DNA of 64,000 nt, taken from the NCBI GenBank assembly GCA_964554535.1, contig CAZKPB010000011.1:1-64000 (forward strand), given 5' to 3'. The notes beneath the pieces are model-generated. The model was not told the origin of the DNA. It worked only from the letters and a program-made list of their open reading frames with translations, and did not search any database. Both the position numbers and the translations under genes were made by a program. Positions 33,346 to 40,979 of this stretch are shown here, piece by piece (position 1 is the first letter of the stretch; every line of letters begins with the position of its first letter). The stretch is from DMER64 sp964554535. GTDB lineage: Bacteria; Bacteroidota; Bacteroidia; Bacteroidales; UBA932.

Positions 33346-35106
33346 TTACTTGTTTTGGCTCAAAAGCTCGTCAATTTGTGATTCGTAGCTTGCAAAGTTT
33401 TCTGATTTGTACTGCGAGTAGTTCATCTGGCGGAACAAGTTGATCAGCTGTTTGAAGAAACGGCCGCAGGCTTCAAATCCGTCAAAAGTAAAGTCGCGGT
33501 GGCAGATTTCAATGACTTTGTTGAACATATATTCCTGACGTTCCATGGGAGTGGAGGCGTCAATGGCGTCAAAGGCGTCCTGTTGCAGAATGATGAAGTC
33601 AATCAACTCTGATTTCCAGTAACGCAGGTGATATTCCAAGGGAACACCGTCATCGCCCAGAATGTTGATCTGTTCATAGGCTTCTTTGCCGCGCAATACG
33701 TAGTTCTTGCCTTCCCATACCTTTTCCACCCAACCTTTACCGATCTTCTGTTCAAAGAAAGCAATGATTTCCGGGTAATCCAGGTATTTTGAGTAGCTGT
33801 CCATGGGGTCTACGGCGGGGTAGCGCTTGCGGTCGGCACGGTTCTGTGACAACGCATAGAAGCAGCGGGTGGCTTTCTGTGTGGATTCGGTAACGGGTTC
33901 CTTCAAGTTACCGCCGGCGGGCGATACGGTGCCAATAAAGGTCACGGAACCGGTCTTTCCGTTGTTCAGGGTAACTATACCGGCGCGGGCGTAGAAACTG
34001 GATATGATGGCGGGCAGGTCCATGGGGAATGCGTCCTGTCCGGGTAATTCTTCCATACGGTTACTCATCTCACGCAGTGCCTGTGCCCAGCGTGAAGTGG
34101 AGTCGGCCAGCAACAGGGCGCGCAGGCCCATGGCACGGTAGTACTCGCAAATGGTCATTGCCGTGTATACCGAGGCTTCGCGGGCGGCTACAGGCATGTT
34201 TGAGGTGTTGCAGATAATGGTGGTACGTTCCATCAACTTGCGGCCTGTGCGGGCATCTACCAGTTCGGGAAATTCCGTGAAGATTTCCACTACTTCGTTG
34301 GCACGTTCCCCGCAGGCGGCCATCACAATGATGTCGGCCTCGGCCTGTTTGGCCAATGCGTGCTGCAGTACGGTCTTTCCACAACCAAAAGGTCCGGGGA
34401 TAAACCCGGTACCTCCCTCGGCAATGGGATTGAAGGTGTCAATGGTGCGGACCCCCGTTTTCATTACCTTGTACGGTCTGGGTTTTTCTTTATATGAGGT
34501 GATGGCTCTTTTTACGGGCCAGCGTTGCACCATGGTAACAGGGAATACGGTCCCTTTGGCGTCTTTGAGTTCTGCAATTTTGGTGTCTACGTTGTAAAGA
34601 CCGGCAGGCGCCAGCCAGGCAAGCGTGTAGGTGTCTTCCATCAGGAAGGGAACCATGATTTTGTGGACCAGCCAGCCTTCCATAACTTCACCAAGCCAGT
34701 CGGCAGCACTTACGCTGTCACCGACTTTGGCAAGGGGCTTGAAGTTCCAGAGTTTGCTGCGGTCAAGAGGTTCGGTGTATTCGCCGCGTTTGAGGAATAC
34801 ATCTTCCATAATGGCCAGGTTGTTCTGTAGCCCGTCGTAGTTGCTGGACAGCAGGCCGGGGCCCAACTGCACTTCCAGCATATGGCCTTCAAAGCGCACA
34901 GTGTTGCCTACGCGCAGGCCGCGGGTGCTTTCAAAAACCTGAGCCGAAGCGTTGTTCCCGTTGACCTTGATGACTTCGGCCATCAACTGGGTGTCACCCA
35001 ATTTGATGTAGCAGATTTCATTTTGTGCCACAGGACCGTCCACTTCTATAGTAACCAGATTGGCAATAATGCCTTTTACAATTCCGGTGGTGGTAGTTTG
35101 CGTCAT
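33346..35106 (-). CDS. ntpA: V-type ATP synthase catalytic subunit A
   Basis: This 586-residue catalytic subunit has the P-loop GPFGCGKT at 238-245. It also carries the A-type bulge domain with AWLAPAG and FPVTMVQRWPVKR (the non-homologous region), plus ACGERANEVVE and LADSTSRWAQALREMS. It is slightly shorter than archaeal A subunits but within range. It hydrolyses or makes ATP with subunit B. It follows the DUF2764 gene by 4 bases. Confidence 0.96.
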   Translation of the reverse strand: MTQTTTTGIVKGIIANLVTIEVDGPVAQNEICYIKLGDTQLMAEVIKVNGNNASAQVFESTRGLRVGNTVRFEGHMLEVQLGPGLLSSNYDGLQNNLAIMEDVFLKRGEYTEPLDRSKLWNFKPLAKVGDSVSAADWLGEVMEGWLVHKIMVPFLMEDTYTLAWLAPAGLYNVDTKIAELKDAKGTVFPVTMVQRWPVKRAITSYKEKPRPYKVMKTGVRTIDTFNPIAEGGTGFIPGPFGCGKTVLQHALAKQAEADIIVMAACGERANEVVEIFTEFPELVDARTGRKLMERTTIICNTSNMPVAAREASVYTAMTICEYYRAMGLRALLLADSTSRWAQALREMSNRMEELPGQDAFPMDLPAIISSFYARAGIVTLNNGKTGSVTFIGTVSPAGGNLKEPVTESTQKATRCFYALSQNRADRKRYPAVDPMDSYSKYLDYPEIIAFFEQKIGKGWVEKVWEGKNYVLRGKEAYEQINILGDDGVPLEYHLRYWKSELIDFIILQQDAFDAIDASTPMERQEYMFNKVIEICHRDFTFDGFEACGRFFKQLINLFRQMNYSQYKSENFASYESQIDELLSQNK

Positions 35107-35110
35107 ATTT

Positions 35111-35752
35111 TTATGCTTGTGCTTTCGCTTTATATGTGCCTTTTACTTCATCCACCAGGGCTTTGAACAGGCGCGACCCCGTTTCCTTGTCCAGTTTGTC
35201 CCAACGGGCAACCAGTGTGGCTTTCAGTAAAAAGGCCAGAATTACGTCAATGTCAAAATAATGGAACGTAGCCAGTTCGTTGGCTTTCTCCCAGCGGAGG
35301 CGGTCAAGTTGCTGTTCCCGTTCCAGCGGTTCTTTTACCTGCATGATGCGATGCAGTGTGGCAGCGTATTCAGATACGTTCTTCAGGTCAAAATCTTCTG
35401 CCTTGGAAGTGTGCAGGGCTTGCACCAACTCACCGTCACCAACTAAAGAAGCCGCCAACGGACGGCCGTATTGCCGTGCCGTGTAGGCGGCTACTATATT
35501 GCGGATTTCCAAATCAAAAGAAAAAAAACCACTGATAAACGAATTGGATACCTTGCGGGCGGCAGCATAGAACAAAGAATTCATGTTCTTGGGTTCCATT
35601 CCGGCAAACAGCCAGTCAACCTGCCTGTTGTCCTTTTTGCCGAGCATCTGTCTGATGGACGTCAGCAACTCTTCCAGAGAAAAGCCTTTTGCTTCAAAGT
35701 CCAGAGACAGTTGCGGAAGCCCCGCAATAATATATTCGTAATTATTCGCCAT
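35111..35752 (-). CDS. DUF2764 family protein of the V-type ATPase operon
   Basis: This 213-residue helical protein starts MANNYEYIIAGLPQLSLDFEAKGFSLEELLTSIRQ. It belongs to DUF2764, found only inside V-type ATPase operons of Bacteroidota and some other bacteria such as chlamydiae and spirochaetes. No subunit C (the V-ATPase d-type rotor cap) is encoded in this operon, so DUF2764 is a natural candidate to replace a missing stalk subunit; that is inference. It overlaps the subunit E gene by 11 bases and precedes A by 4 bases. Confidence 0.82.
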   Translation of the reverse strand: MANNYEYIIAGLPQLSLDFEAKGFSLEELLTSIRQMLGKKDNRQVDWLFAGMEPKNMNSLFYAAARKVSNSFISGFFSFDLEIRNIVAAYTARQYGRPLAASLVGDGELVQALHTSKAEDFDLKNVSEYAATLHRIMQVKEPLEREQQLDRLRWEKANELATFHYFDIDVILAFLLKATLVARWDKLDKETGSRLFKALVDEVKGTYKAKAQA

Positions 35753-36356
35753 AAAGAAGCTTTTGCGTCTTGGGCCGTAAATACTGACTGAATAAGGCTA
35801 CAAAATCTTTATCGGTGAAACGTATCTGGTAACTGCCGCTTTTAGGGCCAATGGTAAAACCGTTTTCCACCGTAGAGGCAAAGGTAACCGTGACGTTACT
35901 GTCAAAAATTTTAGCCAATTGCGCTTTTAAGAAGGTGCTGAAGTCGTCTTTCTGATCCTGTGGCAGCACTACGTTCAAATCAATGGCATCGGAGCCTTTG
36001 GGATTGAATGACGCCACCAATTGTTGGATGAGTCTCTGAACAAAATCCTTGTCGGACATGGCCTGTTTGGTCGCTCCGTCAACCGCTTTGAAAACCACTA
36101 TGTTTTCAATCTGTCGCTTGAGGTTGGCCAATGTTTGGCGGGAAGCCATACGGATTTCATTATCAACCTGTTCAATATGCTCGGCGGCTTCTTGTTGCGC
36201 ACCGGCTATAATGGCGGCTGCCTGCGTTTTGGCTTGTTCTATAAGGGCGTTGGCATCTTCCTGGGCTTTGGCAAGCAGATTTTCGGCTTCCGTACGTCCC
36301 TTTACCAATCCTTCCTCATAGAGCTTGTGGGTTAGTTCTTGCAGTTTATTTTCCAT
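35742..36356 (-). CDS. ntpE: V-type ATP synthase subunit E (peripheral stalk)
   Basis: This 204-residue protein has a long Ala/Glu/Gln-rich N-terminal coiled coil (LLAKAQEDANALIEQAKTQ, IIAGAQQEAAEHIEQV) followed by a globular C-terminal head domain, the usual E-subunit layout of the peripheral stalk. It is the first ATPase gene, 26 bases after oadB on the same strand. Subunit G/H, its usual coiled-coil partner, is not recognisable nearby. Confidence 0.87.
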   Translation of the reverse strand: MENKLQELTHKLYEEGLVKGRTEAENLLAKAQEDANALIEQAKTQAAAIIAGAQQEAAEHIEQVDNEIRMASRQTLANLKRQIENIVVFKAVDGATKQAMSDKDFVQRLIQQLVASFNPKGSDAIDLNVVLPQDQKDDFSTFLKAQLAKIFDSNVTVTFASTVENGFTIGPKSGSYQIRFTDKDFVALFSQYLRPKTQKLLYGE

Positions 36357-36382
36357 AGTTCAATTTAGAGTTTAATATTCAT

Positions 36383-37525
36383 CTAGGCAAGGAATCCAAG
36401 CAAGATCCCCGCAGCAACGGCAGATCCGATTACACCGGCCACGTTGGGGCCCATGGCGTGCATCAGCAGGTGGTTTGTCTTGTCGTATCCCAAACCGACA
36501 ATTTCTGAAACGCGGGCGCTGTCAGGAACGGCAGATACACCTGCGTTACCAATCAACGGGTTAATCTTGTTACCTTCTTTAAGGAACAGATTGAAGAGTT
36601 TCACAAATCCTACTCCGGCAGCCGTGGCAATAACAAAAGACAAGGCACCCAGAATGAAGATCTTCACAGACTGTATTTGTAAGAACTTGTCGGCCTGTGT
36701 AGAGCAACCTACGGTCAAACCAATAAGCATGGTCACAATATCAATGAGGGGTCCGCTGGCCGTGTTGGCCAAACGACGGGTTACGCCGCTTTCTTTCAAC
36801 AGGTTGCCAAAGAACAACATTCCCAGCAACGGTAAGCCCGAGGGTACAATAAATGCCGTCAGCATCAAACCGACCACAGGAAAAATAATCTTTTCCGCCT
36901 TGGAAACGGCGCGAGGCGGCTTCATACGGATAAGACGTTCTTTCTTGGTGGTGAAGAGTTTCATTACGGGCGGCTGGATTACCGGAACCAGTGCCATATA
37001 AGAGTATGCGGAAACCGCAATGGCCCCCATAAGGTCAGGTGCCAGACGGGATGACAGGAAGATGGCGGTAGGACCGTCAGCCCCCCCGATGATACCGATG
37101 GCCCCTGCGGCGTTGGCTTCAAAGCCCATGGCCAATGCAATGGCGTAGGCTCCGAAAATACCGAACTGAGCGGCGGCACCAATAAGCAAAAGTTTGGGAT
37201 TGGAAATCAGTGAAGAGAAATCCGTCATGGCACCAATTCCCAGAAAAATCAAAGGAGGATAGAATCCTTTCTGTACCCCCAGGTACAGAATATTCAGTAC
37301 AGAACCTTCTTCATAAATACCCACGCTTAATCCGGGGAAAAGAGGAATGTTCCCGATAATGATACCAAAACCGATGGGGACCAGAAGCATGGGCTCCCAT
37401 TCCTTGACAATGGCCATGGTGATGAAGCCGATGCCAATGGCAATCATCAACAAGTGTTGCCAGGTGCAGTTGGCAAACCCGGTATATTGCCAGAATTGTT
37501 GGAGGTTGTTGATTATATTCTCCAT
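36383..37525 (-). CDS. oadB: Na+-translocating decarboxylase beta subunit (OadB/MmdB)
   Basis: This 380-residue membrane protein exports Na+ as carboxybiotin is decarboxylated. It has about nine or more helices. IIGGADGPTAIF contains the conserved aspartate (D150) that corresponds to the essential OadB aspartate, and the C-terminal GNAGVSAVPDSARVS and MHAMGPNVAGVIGSA are family hallmarks. It follows the biotin carrier gene by 1 base and precedes subunit E of the V-type ATPase by 26 bases. Confidence 0.95.
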   Translation of the reverse strand: MENIINNLQQFWQYTGFANCTWQHLLMIAIGIGFITMAIVKEWEPMLLVPIGFGIIIGNIPLFPGLSVGIYEEGSVLNILYLGVQKGFYPPLIFLGIGAMTDFSSLISNPKLLLIGAAAQFGIFGAYAIALAMGFEANAAGAIGIIGGADGPTAIFLSSRLAPDLMGAIAVSAYSYMALVPVIQPPVMKLFTTKKERLIRMKPPRAVSKAEKIIFPVVGLMLTAFIVPSGLPLLGMLFFGNLLKESGVTRRLANTASGPLIDIVTMLIGLTVGCSTQADKFLQIQSVKIFILGALSFVIATAAGVGFVKLFNLFLKEGNKINPLIGNAGVSAVPDSARVSEIVGLGYDKTNHLLMHAMGPNVAGVIGSAVAAGILLGFLA

Positions 37526-37526
37526 A

Positions 37527-37955
37527 CTATCCCAATATTACGAGCGGTGCGCCTTCCAGCACGGAGTCGCCCTTGTTGACCTTGATGACGGATACTACAC
37601 CGTCTTTATCGGCTTCAATGTTGTTTTCCATCTTCATGGCTTCCAGTACAATCAGTTTTTGACCGGCCTTTACCGTCTGGCCTTCTTTTACGCAAACTTC
37701 AAGCACTACGCCCGGAAGCGGAGAGTTGATGGTGGATGCGTTGGCGCCGGGAGTGGGGGCGGGAGATTTGGCGGCCTGGGGGGCGGCGGTGCGGGGAGCG
37801 CGGGCGGGAACCGGGGATGCGGCCTTCTTCATGGGACGGTCAATAGTCACTTTGTAGGGAGTACCGTTCACTTCCACTTCGGCTAAGGTATCTTCTATAT
37901 CGTTTACGGAAACGTCATAGTTGTTTCCGTTGATGACAAATTTATAATCTTTCAT
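37527..37955 (-). CDS. mmdC: Biotin carboxyl carrier subunit of the decarboxylase
   Basis: This 142-residue carrier has a short N-terminal beta part (KFVINGNNYDVSV), a Pro/Ala-rich flexible linker around residues 45-75, and a biotinyl domain with the biotinylation motif EAMKMEN (K108) and flanking GVVLEVCVKEGQTVKAGQ. It carries carboxybiotin from the carboxyltransferase to OadB. The neighbouring genes are the other subunits, so it is dedicated to this complex. Confidence 0.93.
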   Translation of the reverse strand: MKDYKFVINGNNYDVSVNDIEDTLAEVEVNGTPYKVTIDRPMKKAASPVPARAPRTAAPQAAKSPAPTPGANASTINSPLPGVVLEVCVKEGQTVKAGQKLIVLEAMKMENNIEADKDGVVSVIKVNKGDSVLEGAPLVILG

Positions 37956-37976
37956 AATAGTTACTTGTTGGCGTTT

Positions 37977-38867
37977 TTATCTTTTTCTGAGTAGGGGTTC
38001 CTGACGCATGGACTGTCTCTTGGAGGACCAGGGAGAGTAGCTGCGGCGGGTGCGGTTAATGGTAAGTATGGTGTCTTCCACGTCGTGGACGTCACTTTCC
38101 GTGGAATACAGATGCAGCGCCATGGCAATGGCGGCGAATGTCTCACCCGAGGTGTCCGCTACCGAATGTTTGGTACTCTGCTGGGACGCGTCGGCCTTTT
38201 TCTGAAGGAATTTAATGGACAGATTGCCAATACCCTTAAAGCAGAAGTAAAGAATAATCAGAGCGGAAAAAACAACTGACATTGCCATTACCGCCATAAT
38301 CCATCCGTAAGGGTCGGTCATTTTCATGCGGTCGCTTTTGCTCTGGCCGTCCATGGAAGTGTTGTTGGTGCTGGGGGAGGTGCGTGGCATTATCTGCCAT
38401 TCACCGATACCGTCCTCTTTACGGCCGTAAGACTGGTTGGCTTCCAAATTTTCGGGAATGGTCACCTGATCCAGAATAGTCTTCCCGTCGCTACTTACCA
38501 GATAAATGGTCTCATTGGGGACCAGCACAAAATTGATATGAAACGTTCCTCTGTAGGCCTGGTCATCTGCCCAGAACAACGTATGTTGCCGCGGTTTGAT
38601 TTTGGTAAGGATGTCTGCGCGGGGGATGGAGTATTTCTTCAAGTTGTTGGGGTCGTTACTCAAGTAACAGCCGCCAATATCCATGGTGCCGTATCCCTGA
38701 TTGAAAATTTCAATCCATGCGCTCTGCTGGCCATAGTCATCCTGAAAGTCATTGGTGTTTGTCACCAGAATTTCATTCAACTTAAGGTCGCTCTTGCTTT
38801 GCGCACTTGCGGTCAGAGAACACAACAGACAAAACCCTATGGAAAAGATGGTTAAAAAATTCTTCAT
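37977..38867 (-). CDS. oadG: Lamin-tail-domain / OadG gamma-subunit fusion
   Basis: This 296-residue protein has a signal peptide (MKNFLTIFSIGFCLLCSLTASA) and then a lamin-tail (LTD)-like beta-sandwich at about residues 28-170 (LKLNEILVTN, SAWIEIFNQGYGTMDIGGCYLS). A transmembrane segment follows at about 188-210 (WIMAVMAMSVVFSALIILYF) with the OadG-like tail (CFKGIGNLSIKFLQKK). OadG normally consists of the single helix plus a short tail. Here the large extracytoplasmic LTD would face the periplasm. It sits between decarboxylase alpha and the biotin carrier. Confidence 0.82.
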   Translation of the reverse strand: MKNFLTIFSIGFCLLCSLTASAQSKSDLKLNEILVTNTNDFQDDYGQQSAWIEIFNQGYGTMDIGGCYLSNDPNNLKKYSIPRADILTKIKPRQHTLFWADDQAYRGTFHINFVLVPNETIYLVSSDGKTILDQVTIPENLEANQSYGRKEDGIGEWQIMPRTSPSTNNTSMDGQSKSDRMKMTDPYGWIMAVMAMSVVFSALIILYFCFKGIGNLSIKFLQKKADASQQSTKHSVADTSGETFAAIAMALHLYSTESDVHDVEDTILTINRTRRSYSPWSSKRQSMRQEPLLRKR

Positions 38868-38880
38868 AGTGAATAAGGGT

Positions 38881-40434
38881 TTATAAGGGAAGGTTATCGT
38901 GTTTCTTGGGCGGATTGCTTAATTTCTTGGTAGCCAACTGCTGCAGCGAACGGATAATACGGAAGCGGGTGTTGCGCGGTTCAATGACATCGTCAATGTA
39001 ACCGAACTTAGCGGCGTTGTATGGGTTGGCAAAGGTGTCGCGGTATTCTTTTTCTTTCTCGGCAATGAAGGCGTCCTTGTTGGCGGCTTCCGCCAGCTCT
39101 TTGCCATATAGCACTTCAATGGCTCCGGAGGGGCCCATGACGGCAATTTCCGCAGACGGCCAGGCGTAGTTGATGTCGCCGCGCAGGCTCTTGGAACTCA
39201 TTACAATGTAAGCACCGCCGTAAGCTTTGCGCAGAATGACGGTAATCTTGGGAACCGTGGCTTCACCGTAGGCATAGAGCAGTTTAGCTCCGTGCAGGAT
39301 GACGCCGCCGTATTCCTGTTGCGTGCCGGGAAGGAATCCGGGAACGTCCACCAGGGTAACCAGGGGAATATTGAATGCGTCGCAAAAACGTACAAAGCGG
39401 GCGGCTTTGCGTGAAGCGTTGCAGTCAAGCACACCGGCCAGCACACGCGGCTGATTGGCTACGATACCTACTGAGGTGCCGTTGAAGCGGGCAAAACCTA
39501 CAATGATATTGGTAGCAAAATCTTTGTGCACCTCCAGAAATTCCTGGTTGTCCACCAGAGCGCTGATGATTTCGTACATGTTGTACGGTTTGTTGGGGTT
39601 GTCGGGAATGATTTCATTGAGGGAATCATCCAGGCGGTCAATGGGGTCGTCGCAGTCTACGTGCGGCGGTTCTTCCATATTGTTCTGGGGGATGTAGCTC
39701 AGCAGGTTGCGGATAAGTTCCACGCCTTCTTCTTCCGTATTCACGGCAAAATGTGCTACGCCGCTCTTGGTGGTATGTACGCTGGCACCGCCAAGGTCTT
39801 CCTGTGATACGTCTTCACCGGTAACGGTTTTCACAACCTTGGGACCGGTCAGGAACATATAACTGGAACCTTTCATCATAATGTTGAAGTCCGTGAGGGC
39901 GGGGGAGTATACGGCTCCACCGGCGCAGGGACCAAACAAGGCGGAAATCTGTGGAATTACGCCGGAAGCCAGAATGTTGTTCTGGAAGATTTCAGCGTAA
40001 CCGGTCAGGGCATTGACCCCTTCCTGAATACGGGCGCCACCCGAGTCGTTAATGCCGATAAGAGGGGCACCCACCTTCATGGCTTGTTCCATCACTTTGC
40101 ATATCTTGTGGGCCATGGATTCCGACAGGGAACCTCCAAATACGGTAAAATCTTGCGCAAACACGTAAACCAGACGGCCTTCAATGGTGCCGTAACCGGT
40201 AACTACGCCATCTCCCAAGATAGAGGTGTCCTGCATATTAAAGTTTGTGCAACGATGTGACACAAACATATCAAATTCTTCAAAGCTGCCTTCATCCAGC
40301 AGCATAGCGATGCGTTCACGTGCCGTGCACTTTCCCTTGGCATGTTGCGCATCAATGCGTTTTTGTCCGCCGCCCATACGGGCCTTTTCACGGAGTTGGG
40401 TCAACGCCTTAATTTGTTCTGATTGGTTACTCAT
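38881..40434 (-). CDS. mmdA: Methylmalonyl-CoA decarboxylase alpha subunit (carboxyltransferase)
   Basis: This 517-residue carboxyltransferase transfers the carboxyl of (S)-methylmalonyl-CoA to biotin. The crotonase-like halves contain KICKVMEQAMKVGAPLIGINDSGGARIQEGV and GFLPGTQQEYGGVILHGAKLLYAY, with IPQISALFGPCAGGAVYSP as the first oxyanion region. It is very close to propionyl-CoA carboxylase beta. The OadB, OadG and BCCP genes on either side mark it as the decarboxylase. No biotin carboxylase gene is nearby, which also argues for a decarboxylase. Confidence 0.93.
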   Translation of the reverse strand: MSNQSEQIKALTQLREKARMGGGQKRIDAQHAKGKCTARERIAMLLDEGSFEEFDMFVSHRCTNFNMQDTSILGDGVVTGYGTIEGRLVYVFAQDFTVFGGSLSESMAHKICKVMEQAMKVGAPLIGINDSGGARIQEGVNALTGYAEIFQNNILASGVIPQISALFGPCAGGAVYSPALTDFNIMMKGSSYMFLTGPKVVKTVTGEDVSQEDLGGASVHTTKSGVAHFAVNTEEEGVELIRNLLSYIPQNNMEEPPHVDCDDPIDRLDDSLNEIIPDNPNKPYNMYEIISALVDNQEFLEVHKDFATNIIVGFARFNGTSVGIVANQPRVLAGVLDCNASRKAARFVRFCDAFNIPLVTLVDVPGFLPGTQQEYGGVILHGAKLLYAYGEATVPKITVILRKAYGGAYIVMSSKSLRGDINYAWPSAEIAVMGPSGAIEVLYGKELAEAANKDAFIAEKEKEYRDTFANPYNAAKFGYIDDVIEPRNTRFRIIRSLQQLATKKLSNPPKKHDNLPL

Positions 40435-40460
40435 TTTATAATGGGTGTTTGTTTATATAA

Positions 40461-40871
40461 TTAATTTTTCGGAGCCTCACATAATTCGGTCAGTACGCCA
40501 AAGGTGCTCTTGGGGTGCAGAAAGGCTATACTGAGCCCTTCCGCGCCGCTTCTGGGGGTTTTGTCAATAAGGCGTATTTCATTGGCGGCCAGTTCGTTCA
40601 GATTTTCCTGCAATTCACTGGTGGCAAAGGCTATGTGGTGCACGCCTTCTCCTTTGGTTGCAAGGAATTTGCCCACAGGACCTTCCGGATCCGTACTTTC
40701 AAGCAATTCAATCTTGGTTTGGCCGACTTTAAAAAATGCCGTTCTGACTTTTTGTTCCGGAACTTCTTCAATGGCGTAGCAGTGAAGACCCAGTTTTTTT
40801 TCATAGAACGGAATAGCCGTCTCCAGTGAGTTCACGGCAATCCCTATATGTTCTATATGGCTAATATTCAT
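40461..40871 (-). CDS. mce: Methylmalonyl-CoA epimerase
   Basis: This 136-residue glyoxalase/VOC-fold enzyme converts (R)- to (S)-methylmalonyl-CoA, supplying the decarboxylase. Metal ligands are visible in HIEHIGIAVNSLETAIPFYEK, KIELLES and GEGVHHIAFA. It is the first gene of the decarboxylase operon, 26 bases before mmdA. Methylmalonyl-CoA mutase is not in the window. Confidence 0.93.
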   Translation of the reverse strand: MNISHIEHIGIAVNSLETAIPFYEKKLGLHCYAIEEVPEQKVRTAFFKVGQTKIELLESTDPEGPVGKFLATKGEGVHHIAFATSELQENLNELAANEIRLIDKTPRSGAEGLSIAFLHPKSTFGVLTELCEAPKN

Positions 40872-40913
40872 TCTGTTAACCTTTTATATACAAAAAATCT
40901 GAATTGGAATCTG

Positions 40914-40942
40914 CAAAATTAGCAATTTAATTTATTAACAAA
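40914..40942 (-). promoter_or_regulatory. Probable promoter of the sodium-energetics operon
   Basis: On the reverse strand TTTG (40942-40939), 17 bases, TAATTTTG (40921-40914). The spacing is slightly short of the usual 19-21 bases. It lies about 43 bases before the mce start and could drive mce to glmM. Confidence 0.45.
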
Positions 40943-40963
40943 ACAATATGTAACCATAATATT

Positions 40964-40971
40964 TAACTTTG
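40964..40971 (+). promoter_or_regulatory. -7 box of the LtaS-like gene
   Basis: TAACTTTG matches the -7 consensus and lies only 8 bases before the ATG at 40980, giving a very short or absent leader. No -33 element at proper spacing is evident. Confidence 0.4.
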
Positions 40972-40979
40972 TAGCCATT

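Noticed and set aside
38881..40434. Propionyl-CoA carboxylase beta subunit
   Set aside because: OadB, OadG and carrier genes surround it and no biotin carboxylase is present, so decarboxylase is the better reading.
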